The notes under the pieces were generated by a model that saw nothing but the letters and a program-made list of their open reading frames with translations, did no database searches and had not been told where the DNA came from. A stretch of 64,000 nucleotides of DNA from Cobetia crustatorum (GTDB lineage Bacteria; Pseudomonadota; Gammaproteobacteria; Pseudomonadales; Halomonadaceae). Each line of letters starts with the position of its first letter. Positions within the stretch are counted from its first letter, which is position 1. This document shows positions 19,927 through 27,851 of the stretch, one piece after another. The stretch is from assembly GCF_000591415.1 (NCBI RefSeq), contig NZ_JEMF01000039.1, positions 62,001 through 126,000 of the forward strand, written 5' to 3'. The translations under genes and the position numbers were made by a program.

Positions 19927-20428
19927 GCAATACGCGGGATGCCAGCATGATGTAACACGACTTTTTATCAGCGCCTCCAAGGCATCACAGCCTTACACAG
20001 CACTAGAAATGTCATCAACCGGCTGTGGATAACGCGAGATATTGCTCAACCTTCTGAAATATCCCACCGTTCAGCCGACACCATCTATCGCCGCCTACGG
20101 CACACAAATCGCTATAAAAAGCAGAAAACCACGCCATTTTCGCCATTAAATGCTGATGAATGACGCAAGGCGACGCGGCGGGCTACCTCACCATCGCCTC
20201 AATATGATCGATATTCGCTGCGCTGATCAGTCGTTTACTGGCCGGTGGGTGTATCTCAGCCGCAAAACTCGTATTCTGAAGACGTACCTTGGGATGTGAA
20301 GCATCCCGTGAGGCAAGCCCTCAAGTATGATCAAGCACAAAATGCATCAGTTATCGCATGACACCAGTACAGCACGCGGAGCAGACATCACGATCGATCA
20401 TTGAAAACGACCAGCCGAGGAGGTTTAC
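19927..20428. other. Intergenic region, 502 bp
   Basis: No gene seen. Near 20291-20307 there is a small hairpin GGGATG-N5-CATCCC, followed by GAGG-N5-CCTC, neither with a T-tract. The promoter for the gene at 20429 should lie in the last 150 bp. Confidence 0.4.
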
Positions 20429-20743
20429 ATGAAGGTCTACAAACCTGAATGGCAGTGCACGCTCGACGTGACCGAAGGCCCCGACTCTACCGACCGCTGG
20501 TTAACGAAGTTTGCCTGGAAGCTACGCGCCCTGGCAGACCGCGTTGATAGCGGCAGTCGTACAATGAAGATTGACTGTAACGTTACCCCTGCACTCAGTA
20601 GTGATGAGATAGACACCTGCCTGGGCAAGGGCTTCGCCCTTAGCCAGAATTTGATGATGCAACTGGCCAACCACGGCGCATGTGAAGACGTGCTACGCGA
20701 CGCCAAGGCAGAGCTTTACGCAGAAGAGCAGCACCCGCTGTAG
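20429..20743 (+). CDS. Hypothetical protein, 104 aa
   Basis: A 104-residue soluble protein with a strong ribosome site (GAGGAGG, 6 bp before ATG) and its own terminator, so it is very probably expressed. It has no signal peptide, membrane segment or recognisable motif. The composition is ordinary, with Cys residues at about 10, 50, 64 and 85 and an acidic C-terminus. Base composition matches the backbone, so it marks the left edge of native DNA before the AT-rich insertion. Function unknown. Confidence 0.65.
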   Translation: MKVYKPEWQCTLDVTEGPDSTDRWLTKFAWKLRALADRVDSGSRTMKIDCNVTPALSSDEIDTCLGKGFALSQNLMMQLANHGACEDVLRDAKAELYAEEQHPL

Positions 20744-20800
20744 ATCTCAGTAGAAAATGGCAGATCTACTCGCGGAAGAAAGCGATCAGCATGACGCATG

Positions 20801-20836
20801 AAAAAGCCCTCTCAGCTATGCTGAGGGGGCTTTTTT
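20801..20836 (+). terminator. Intrinsic terminator
   Basis: The stem AAAAAGCCCTCTCAG / CTGAGGGGGCTTTTT (15 bp with one U-G pair, 5-nt loop) is followed by T. It ends the gene at 20429, and AT-rich DNA begins immediately after. Confidence 0.9.
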
Positions 20837-20976
20837 ATATAACTGTTTTAAAAATCGAAATTAAAAATAATAATGACACTAAATTGAATAATTACACTAC
20901 AAATGATTTACAAATTACTCTTAATCGATTTCTAGAACACATTAAACTTCAACAAAATTCATGGAAAAATGTATGA
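20818..20976 (+). CDS. Possible short ORF or gene remnant coupled to the AAA ATPase
   Basis: An open frame runs from the terminator loop to 20976. Its last ~45 codons look protein-like (NDLQITLNRFLEHIKLQQNS), and its TGA overlaps the ATG at 20973 in a 4-bp ATGA junction typical of coupled genes. A start inside the terminator hairpin is implausible, and no ribosome site is visible. It may be the truncated 3' end of a former partner gene of the ATPase, or chance. Low confidence. Confidence 0.2.
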   Translation: MLRGLFYITVLKIEIKNNNDTKLNNYTTNDLQITLNRFLEHIKLQQNSWKNV

Positions 20977-23141
20977 TAACTGAAATATCTTTACAAAACA
21001 CTGCCAGCTATAAGACTAAAACCACATTATATACTGACAAGAAGATCAACATAATATATGGATTAAATGGAACTGGGAAAAGTACTTTTTCAAATTACTT
21101 ACATAAACAAGATGATATAAAATATAACTCCTGCTCAAATTCAAATACAAGTGACAGCAAGATAATTGTCTATAACCAAAGCTTTATACAGGAAAATTTT
21201 TATTCAAAAGATACTTTGAATGGAATATTCAGCTTATCTAAAGAAAATAAAGATGCTATAGAAAGAGTTACTCAAATAACATTAGAACTAGAAACATTAG
21301 ATAAGGTATTGGTTGGTATAAAAAAAGAAATAGCCGAAGAGTTAAAAAAATCCACAACACTTAAGGAATATAGTCAGAATAAAACTTGGGAAATTAAAGC
21401 CAACCATGCCGGAGGAGATAGAGTGCTTGAGTTCTGTTTACAAGGTACTATGGGAAGCAGGGCAACCCTTTTTGATTATCTTAACTCTATTCCTTTGCCT
21501 AATACTGAACCAGCCAAAACAATTATCGAATTAAAAGAAGAAGCAAACGCAATTAGCGGCGATGATGTCACTAAATACTTCCCTTTAAAAAAATTCAAAC
21601 CGACAAATCTTAATGATAGTGAAAAAGATCTTTTATCTGAAATAATAATAGGAAGTGAATCTAGTCCAGTGTCTTCACTGATTCTAAAACTTAAAAATTC
21701 TGATTGGGTACATGATGGTTTAAAATTCTTAGATAATAGCGACGGAGAAAAATGCCCTTTTTGTCAATCAGAAACTATTACGAAACAACTTACTCATGAT
21801 ATAAGGAACTACTTCGACGAGTCTTACAAGAGTAATATAGAAAAAATAAAACTTATCCGAGATAAATACAGATCAGATTGCACGAACAATCCTAATATAG
21901 ATTATTATAAAGAAAACAGTTTCACAAAAAAATATATTTTAGATATTAACGAACAATATACTAGGCTAAAAATAGCGGAAGATGATAACTTAAATTTAAT
22001 TAGCGAAAAGATCTCTAACCCCAGCTTGAGCATCGTACCTGTAGATACCATATCTACTATAAAAGCCCTCAATTCTATAATAGATATTATAAACAACGAC
22101 ATAACAACTTATAACAATAAAATAGACAACTCAGAAGCCGAGCTTCGTATAATAAAATCTGATTTCTGGAAAATCATGAGATTAAAATATGATCAAACAA
22201 TAAGCAACTACAATGATAGCCTTAAAACCATTAATGCGACCATAGAATCTAAAAATAATCTTTATAGTGATAATGAAAGGCTAAGGTCCAAAAAAAAATC
22301 TAGACAGAGAGAGTCATCAAAGAGCTACTGTTAACATAGACGATGCCGTCTTAAGCATTAACCAAGGGCTATTAGACATTGGAATTTCTGGGTTTCATAT
22401 AGAGAAACATGAAGAAAATCTGTACAGGCTAGTGCGGGACGACATAAATTCTAAAATATTTTCTTCCTTAAGTGAGGGTGAAAAAACAATCATTAGCTTT
22501 CTATACTTTAGAGAGATATTTAAGGGTAAAAGTACAGCAACTGAAAACAACAAAAGTAAAATTGCCGTTATAGATGATCCCGTATCAAGCTTATCCCATA
22601 TATACGTCTACAATATAGGGCAATTAATAAAAAATGATTTTTTAAATCAAAGTCTATTGAGCAGGTATTTATTTTAACCCATAGCCTATATTTCTTCTAT
22701 GAATTGACCGACACAAATCACGACAGGAGAAGAGAAACCCAGAATCTATTCAGAATAACAAAAAATAACATAGAAAGCAAAATTTCTATAATGAAATATG
22801 AAGAAATACAGAATGATTACCAATCATACTGGAGTGTAATTAACGATGAGAATCAACCATCCGCATTAATTGCAAACTGCATGAGAAACATAATTGAATA
22901 CTTCTTTAGTTTTGTTCAAAAATCCGATTTAAGCAATGTTATTCAAAAACCTGAGCTACAAGATCACAGATTTCATGCCTTTATACGATACATTAATCGC
23001 GAGTCACATTCGCTTGGCCAAAACATATTTGACTTTAAAGAATTCGACTATACTGAATTCAAAGAAGGTCTTAGGTTATTATTTTTACATGCAGGATATG
23101 AAGAACATTATAAAACAATGTCTAAAATAAAAAAACCTTGA
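20973..23141 (+). pseudogene. AAA_13 ATPase, RloC/PrrC anticodon-nuclease-like, split by two single-base shifts
   Basis: Read through two shifts this is one ~722-aa AAA_13 protein. It has Walker A YGLNGTGKST near the N-terminus, long helical stretches, a CPFC motif (about 21765) as in zinc-hook RloC, the ABC-type signature LSEGEK, Walker B AVIDDPVSSLS and switch histidine FILTHSLYFF. The C-terminal part has R-x3-E (MRNIIEYFF) followed 37 residues later by a His (NRESHS), matching the Arg-Glu-His triad described for PrrC/RloC tRNA nucleases. Shift 1 is in an A9 run at 22290-22298 (one A too many). Shift 2 is in a T6 run at 22638-22643 (one T too few). The frame is restored between and after them, so total length is normal. 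The DNA is very AT-rich, unlike its neighbours. It is likely an acquired anti-phage gene; sequencing error, decay or phase variation could explain the shifts. An alternative start is ATG 20961. Confidence 0.8.
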
Positions 23142-23196
23142 TAATCATCAACAATAAAACAATAGAAAACCGTGGCTATGTACCACAGCTATTTTC

Positions 23197-24492
23197 TTAC
23201 CCGCAGGACGGCTCACATGCGGTGGTGTCTTTCGCGGCGGCCTTGCTGACTGCCCCGCATACAGGTGCAGGTGTTACTGACTCAGGATCAACCAAGGCGG
23301 CGACGACGGATGTCACCTGCTGATAACCGGTGCGCATCAAAAAGGTCGGCGCGCGCCCATAACTCTTGATGCCGACGATATACAGGCCGGATTCCGCGTG
23401 GGCCAGCTCCGCTGCGCCGTGTACAGGGACGGAGCCACAGCTGTGCTGGTTAGGGTCGATCAGCGGTGCAAGACGCACGGGGCTTTGCGTGGCGGGGTCC
23501 AGCGAGACGCGTAGCTCCGAGAGTAGCGCGAGATCCGGTCGAAAGCCGGTGGTGGCAATGATGCGATCTACCGCTGGCAGATATTGCGCGCCACTTTCCA
23601 CCACGAGTTGCCCGCCCTCGTGATGAATCGCGTCAATGGCGAGATTCGTCACTACCTCGAATCTGCCCGCTTCCAACCATTGCTGGATACGCTCCTCAAG
23701 CGCTCGGCGCTCTTGCAGCTCATCGTCCTCGGGCGAGCGGATGACGTTATCCATCGTCGCGCCGCGCACGCCCCACAGAATGCGCGTATCAGGATGCTCA
23801 TCCGCCAGGGCGATCAAGTCCTGCAACGCATTGAAGGCAGAATGCCCACCACCGACGACGAGAACGGTCTTGCCCGCATACTGCGCACGCGCCTTGCCGG
23901 TGATATCCGGCACGCCATAGGCGATGCTGTCGGCCGCCGCGATTTCACCCAGTGCGGGAATGCCGTGCGCGCCAATACCGTTGGGAGTTTGATAGGTGCC
24001 GGAGGCATCGATCACGGCGCGAACGAGCACATCGCGCGCTCCTGCCGGGTTTCCGCTCGCACCACTCACGCGCAGCACGAAGGGTGCGGCGTCTCGGCCA
24101 GAGGAGCGCAACACATCATGCTGCTGACGACTGACATGCGTGACGCGTGAGTGGGTATGCAAGCGCGAGGCAATCGCCGGGAGTGCTGCCAGCGGCTGCA
24201 GATACTGCGTCAGCAGCTCCGCGCCGGTGGGAAACGCCGTCGGCTCCGGCTCCCTCCAACCCGTCTGCTTGAGCAGAGCCGCCGCGGCGGGATCGATGTT
24301 GTAGGACCACGGCGAGAACATGCGCACATGCCCCCAGCTCGCCAGGTGGGCTCCCGCCTGCTCACCGGACTCGAATATGATGGGCTCAATGCCCGCCTCC
24401 AGCAGGTGAACCGCCGCGCTCAGCCCTATCGGCCCTGCCCCGATGACGGCGACTGGCAGCTGAGTGATGGGTTGGGTGATGTCATGCTCCAT
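23197..24492 (-). CDS. Flavin-containing monooxygenase-like protein (ArsO-like)
   Basis: This 431-residue flavoprotein has the FAD motif VAVIGAGPIGLSAAVHLLEAG and an NAD(P)H motif VLVVGGGHSAFNALQDL. FESGEQAGAHLASWGHVRMF and ATTGFRPDLALLSELR follow the layout of group-B flavin monooxygenases. The overall sequence recalls the ArsO flavoproteins found in some arsenic operons. The C-terminal tail is Cys-containing (PVCGAV...ACEPSCG). No arsenic genes are adjacent, so the role is uncertain. The start at 24492 has AGAGGG eight bases upstream. It follows the AT-rich AAA insertion and ends 55 bp from it in the convergent orientation. A weak hairpin GTGG-N7-CCAC near 23173-23190 may separate them. Confidence 0.75.
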   Translation of the reverse strand: MEHDITQPITQLPVAVIGAGPIGLSAAVHLLEAGIEPIIFESGEQAGAHLASWGHVRMFSPWSYNIDPAAAALLKQTGWREPEPTAFPTGAELLTQYLQPLAALPAIASRLHTHSRVTHVSRQQHDVLRSSGRDAAPFVLRVSGASGNPAGARDVLVRAVIDASGTYQTPNGIGAHGIPALGEIAAADSIAYGVPDITGKARAQYAGKTVLVVGGGHSAFNALQDLIALADEHPDTRILWGVRGATMDNVIRSPEDDELQERRALEERIQQWLEAGRFEVVTNLAIDAIHHEGGQLVVESGAQYLPAVDRIIATTGFRPDLALLSELRVSLDPATQSPVRLAPLIDPNQHSCGSVPVHGAAELAHAESGLYIVGIKSYGRAPTFLMRTGYQQVTSVVAALVDPESVTPAPVCGAVSKAAAKDTTACEPSCG

Positions 24493-24739
24493 GCGTTATT
24501 CCCTCTTGATCGTGCTTGAAAGCCTCGTCACTCGGTATCATCAGCGTAAAACCGTCTGTGCCACTTGGCCATTGCTCTTTAGATAGGCCGCATATTCATA
24601 TGCCAGAGGAAAAACCCTGGCAGACTTCGCCCGTTCGCCACGTGCCCGCCATCACTCGGTTACACTGACAGCCTCTTTGGCAAGCTGGGACTGTCTCGCC
24701 ACTTGCTCATCCGTTCTCTCACTCTGTGTGACTCACGCC

Positions 24740-25630
24740 ATGTCGATTTCCGCGCGCCCTTCCAAGCTGAGCCTGCCTCAGGTCAATCCCGGTGTGACGA
24801 CGGTGCTGGAGTATCTACTGCTCAAGTTTCCGGCGATTGATGAAACGGCATGGCGAGCACGCATGGCCGAGGGCAAGGTGCATCGCGATGATGGCTCGCT
24901 GATCACGTCGGAGTGCCCTTTCAAGCCGCAGCTGCGCGTGTTCTATTACCGCGAGGTGGCAAGCGAGCCGAGCATCCTCTTCGCGGAGCGAATCCTCTAT
25001 CAGGATGAGCACATTCTGGTGGCCTACAAGCCGCACTTTCTGCCCGTCACGCCCGGTGGCCTGTACGTGAACGAGTGCCTGCAGCAGCGCCTGCGCCAGC
25101 GCACCGGAATAGAGGCACTGCAGGCGGTACATCGCCTGGATAGAGTCACGGCGGGGCTGGTGATGTGCTCCGTCAATCCCGACACACGCCACCTCTACCA
25201 TGAGCTGTTCACGTCGCGGAATATCCACAAGACCTATCAGGCCATCGCCGAGACCCACACTGATGAGTCCATTGTCGGCCAGCAGTGGGAGGTGAAGAAT
25301 CGCCTCGAGCAGAGCGAGCAGCGCTTTCGCATTCACGTCACCGAAGGCGCCGCCAACAGCCACTCGGTGATTCGCTGCGTGCAGCAGACGGGCACCCGCG
25401 CGTTGTTCGAGCTGCACCCTGTCACCGGCAGAACCCACCAGCTGCGCGTGCACATGCAGACCCTCGGCTGGCCGATCCTGAATGATCGCTACTACCCCGT
25501 GCTGCAGCCGCTCTCACCGGATGACTACACCCGCCCCTTGCAGCTGCTCTCCAGGGGACTTGAGTTCATTGACCCGGTGACTCAGGCACCGAGACGCTTT
25601 GAATACGACGGCCAGCTGAGCCTGGCGTGA
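24740..25630 (+). CDS. RluA-family RNA pseudouridine synthase
   Basis: This 296-residue protein should convert uridine to pseudouridine in rRNA or tRNA. The catalytic Asp is in AVHRLDRVTAGLVM (the HRLD signature), with GRTHQLRVHMQTLG as the RTHQLRxH motif. The N-terminal ~90 residues lack a clear S4 domain, and the sequence resembles the TruC/RluA branch. The ATG at 24740 is preferred over an upstream open-frame start at 24677. The target site cannot be deduced. It sits alone between divergent and unrelated genes. Confidence 0.9.
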   Translation: MSISARPSKLSLPQVNPGVTTVLEYLLLKFPAIDETAWRARMAEGKVHRDDGSLITSECPFKPQLRVFYYREVASEPSILFAERILYQDEHILVAYKPHFLPVTPGGLYVNECLQQRLRQRTGIEALQAVHRLDRVTAGLVMCSVNPDTRHLYHELFTSRNIHKTYQAIAETHTDESIVGQQWEVKNRLEQSEQRFRIHVTEGAANSHSVIRCVQQTGTRALFELHPVTGRTHQLRVHMQTLGWPILNDRYYPVLQPLSPDDYTRPLQLLSRGLEFIDPVTQAPRRFEYDGQLSLA

Positions 25631-25773
25631 GGCCAGATAAAGCCCATTCTCGTCGCCGCCTGCCGACATGCCGGCAGCGGCATGTGCACAAAGAATTCAT
25701 CTGGCGAAGGCTTCCTGCTCGACGTCAGGCGGGCTAAGGTTTTCCTCCTGTCCCATAGAAAATAGGCACATCG

Positions 25774-26967
25774 ATGTCCCGACGTCTCATGTTGACCGGT
25801 GGAACTGCGCTTGCCGCACTCCTCTCCTTCCCCGTCCTCGCTCAGCAAGGACAAGATGGGCCGCCGCCCGGCCATGATGGCCCGCCGCCGATGTCTGCTG
25901 AAGACGAGGCACTGAGTGAAGCGCTGCGCACGCGCATGGGCGACACCAGCACCCTGATGGAAAGTGTGCCTATCCCCGAGAGCGCCGCCGAGTGCGGTGA
26001 CACGCCCGGTTATGAGCGCATGCTGTGTCTGATCGACCTGCTCAAGGCGGACATCTCCGACGACGATATCCTGCAGAATCTGCAACATGACTACTCCCGC
26101 GAAGAGGCCGAGCAGTGGAGCAACCTGCCTGCCGGTGCCTTCCCGAAACGCCCCGGCGTGCTGCTGGGCGAGCTGAACATCAAGCAGCGTGGCTTCGTCA
26201 AAGCCATCATGATGGAAGCCACCGGCAAGGCCCCGGATGAAGGCTTCGACGAGATGATCCAGACGCTCAACGCCGATGACTACATCAACACCGTCAGCAC
26301 CGACTACAAGGCCGGTTACTCCTCCTACAACACCAAGTTCGCCTTCCTCGGCACACCGGGTGAGACCGGCACCTGGGAGCTGTACTACGGCGGCCACCAC
26401 ATGGCCTTCGCCAACACCTACACCGATGGCAAGCTGGCCGGTGCCACGCCCTCCTTCCGTGGCGTGGAACCCTTCCCCTATTTCGAGATGAACGGACGCG
26501 TGAACGAGCCGCTGACCCAGGAACGCGATGCCTTCGCCACCCTGCTCAGCTCGCTCTCCGAGGATCAACAGGCCGAGGCGACACTGGAAGGCACCTACCG
26601 TGACATCCTCGCTGGCCCCCAGGCCGACGATGCCATCCCCGAAAGCTATGAAGGCATTCCCGTCTCCGAGCTGGATGATGACCAGCAAGCCCTGCTGCTC
26701 ACCGCCATCGAGACCTACGTCGACGACATCTCCGCGCCGGAGGCCAAGGCCTACATGGCGAAGTACACCGCAGAGCTTCCGGACACCTACCTCGGCTTCT
26801 CCGGCACGCCGCAGGTCAGCGCCGAGAACGATTACGTGCGGATACACGGCCCCTCGCTGTGGATCGAATTCTCGTTGCAGTCGAACAAGTCCACCGACAA
26901 GGTCGGCAACCATCCGCACTCGGTATGGCGGGACCGCACCGACGACTACGGCGGCCAGACCGAATGA
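25774..26967 (+). CDS. Secreted DUF3500 protein
   Basis: A 397-residue protein with a signal peptide (MSRRLMLTGGTALAALLSFPVLAQ) followed by a low-complexity Gly/Pro stretch. The remaining ~350 residues correspond to the DUF3500 family: ELYYGGHHMAFANTY, FRGVEPFPYFEMNG, and the C-terminal VRIHGPSLWIEFS and NHPHSVWRD. The conserved His residues in GGHH and NHPHS could bind metal, which is inference. DUF3500 proteins have no established biochemical role. The stop overlaps the next start by ATGA, so the two are probably co-translated and act together in the envelope. Confidence 0.85.
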   Translation: MSRRLMLTGGTALAALLSFPVLAQQGQDGPPPGHDGPPPMSAEDEALSEALRTRMGDTSTLMESVPIPESAAECGDTPGYERMLCLIDLLKADISDDDILQNLQHDYSREEAEQWSNLPAGAFPKRPGVLLGELNIKQRGFVKAIMMEATGKAPDEGFDEMIQTLNADDYINTVSTDYKAGYSSYNTKFAFLGTPGETGTWELYYGGHHMAFANTYTDGKLAGATPSFRGVEPFPYFEMNGRVNEPLTQERDAFATLLSSLSEDQQAEATLEGTYRDILAGPQADDAIPESYEGIPVSELDDDQQALLLTAIETYVDDISAPEAKAYMAKYTAELPDTYLGFSGTPQVSAENDYVRIHGPSLWIEFSLQSNKSTDKVGNHPHSVWRDRTDDYGGQTE

Positions 26968-27593
26968 GCCGGCGCGTTTCCTGGCGCACCGCCCTGCTCG
27001 CCCTTGCCGTGATCTCCCTCGGCAATGGGGCCAGCGGGGCGGGAGGCGGCTTCATCGAGACGGCTCACGCCCACGCCCTGCCCGGCAGCGTGCTGACATT
27101 CGAGCAGCAACCGAAGGACACGCTGCACCTCACGCTCCAGTTCCCCCGCGAAGACCTGCTGATCGCCGCGCCGGCACTGGCAGCCCTTGGTGAGCAGACA
27201 CCAGGCCAGCCCCTGCCGCAGCCACTGGTGGACCAACTCGGCGACTACCTCAGTCACCACCTCGCCTTGTCAGCGAATCACACGCCACTGACGCTGCAAC
27301 TTGTGGGAGCGCACCTCGCATCCACCTACCAGCCACAACTCGGCGACTATGTGCTGGTCATCACCGAATGGAACGTGAAGACCGAAAAGCCCGAACCGGA
27401 CTCACTGCTGCTGAAATACGACGCCGTGATGCACGAAGTCCGCAATCACCGCGCCGATGTCTACTGGCAAACTCCCGACGGCGACACCCGCCCAATTGCC
27501 GGCTTCGGCTTCTTCCACTCCGCCCACGGCGTCCGGCTCGATCTACACAAGGCGAGGCAGGCGCCAGCCAATCAGGAGCGAGCAAGGCGGTAA
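26964..27593 (+). CDS. Exported hypothetical protein coupled to DUF3500 gene
   Basis: This 209-residue protein starts with a signal peptide (SWRTALLALAVISLGNGASG), then a beta-rich domain of unknown family with HAHALPGSVLTFEQ and LQFPREDLLIAAPA near the start. Its ATG lies in the ATGA overlap with the DUF3500 gene. An upstream continuation of the frame, back to 26859, lies inside that gene and is rejected. Periplasmic location and operon membership are well supported; function is not. The terminator at 27617 follows. Confidence 0.7.
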   Translation: MSRRVSWRTALLALAVISLGNGASGAGGGFIETAHAHALPGSVLTFEQQPKDTLHLTLQFPREDLLIAAPALAALGEQTPGQPLPQPLVDQLGDYLSHHLALSANHTPLTLQLVGAHLASTYQPQLGDYVLVITEWNVKTEKPEPDSLLLKYDAVMHEVRNHRADVYWQTPDGDTRPIAGFGFFHSAHGVRLDLHKARQAPANQERARR

Positions 27594-27615
27594 GCGATCT
27601 CTGAATCGTGCCCAT

Positions 27616-27750
27616 AAAAAAGCCCTTCCGGCCATTGGCCAGAAGGGCTTTTTATTTGCTGCGTTCTCGTCTCAATCAGTTCAAGAGACCGTCTCGACAG
27701 AACGCTGCGTCAGCTCAGCGAGGGGGGATCGTCAGGCGATCATTCCCACT
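27616..27750. repeat. Direct repeat, distal copy (att-like)
   Basis: 135 bp aligning without gaps to 31308-31442 (constant offset 3692) with seven mismatches by eye. It contains a terminator stem AAAAAGCCCTTC / GAAGGGCTTTTT (27617-27653) and ends in TCATTCCCACT, the reverse complement of the last 11 bases of guaA. Similarity stops abruptly at 27751. Confidence 0.93.
27617..27653. terminator. Bidirectional terminator (island copy)
   Basis: A 12-bp stem with an inner GGCC-ATT-GGCC helix and A/T tracts on both sides. It serves the DUF3500 operon on the plus strand and possibly the 1112-aa gene on the minus strand. Confidence 0.88.
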
Positions 27751-27851
27751 TAGTTATAAGCATTGATAACGCTTTTATAAAATATTAAATAAAAAAACAA
27801 AAATAATTCTGTAAAACACCATACAGCAACCTTTGGATATTTTAATATAAT

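Noticed and set aside
25582-26919. 445-codon minus-strand open frame opposite the DUF3500 gene
   Set aside because: The composition is Gly/Val/His-rich as expected for an antisense shadow, and the plus-strand gene has a signal peptide, family motifs and coupling to the next gene.
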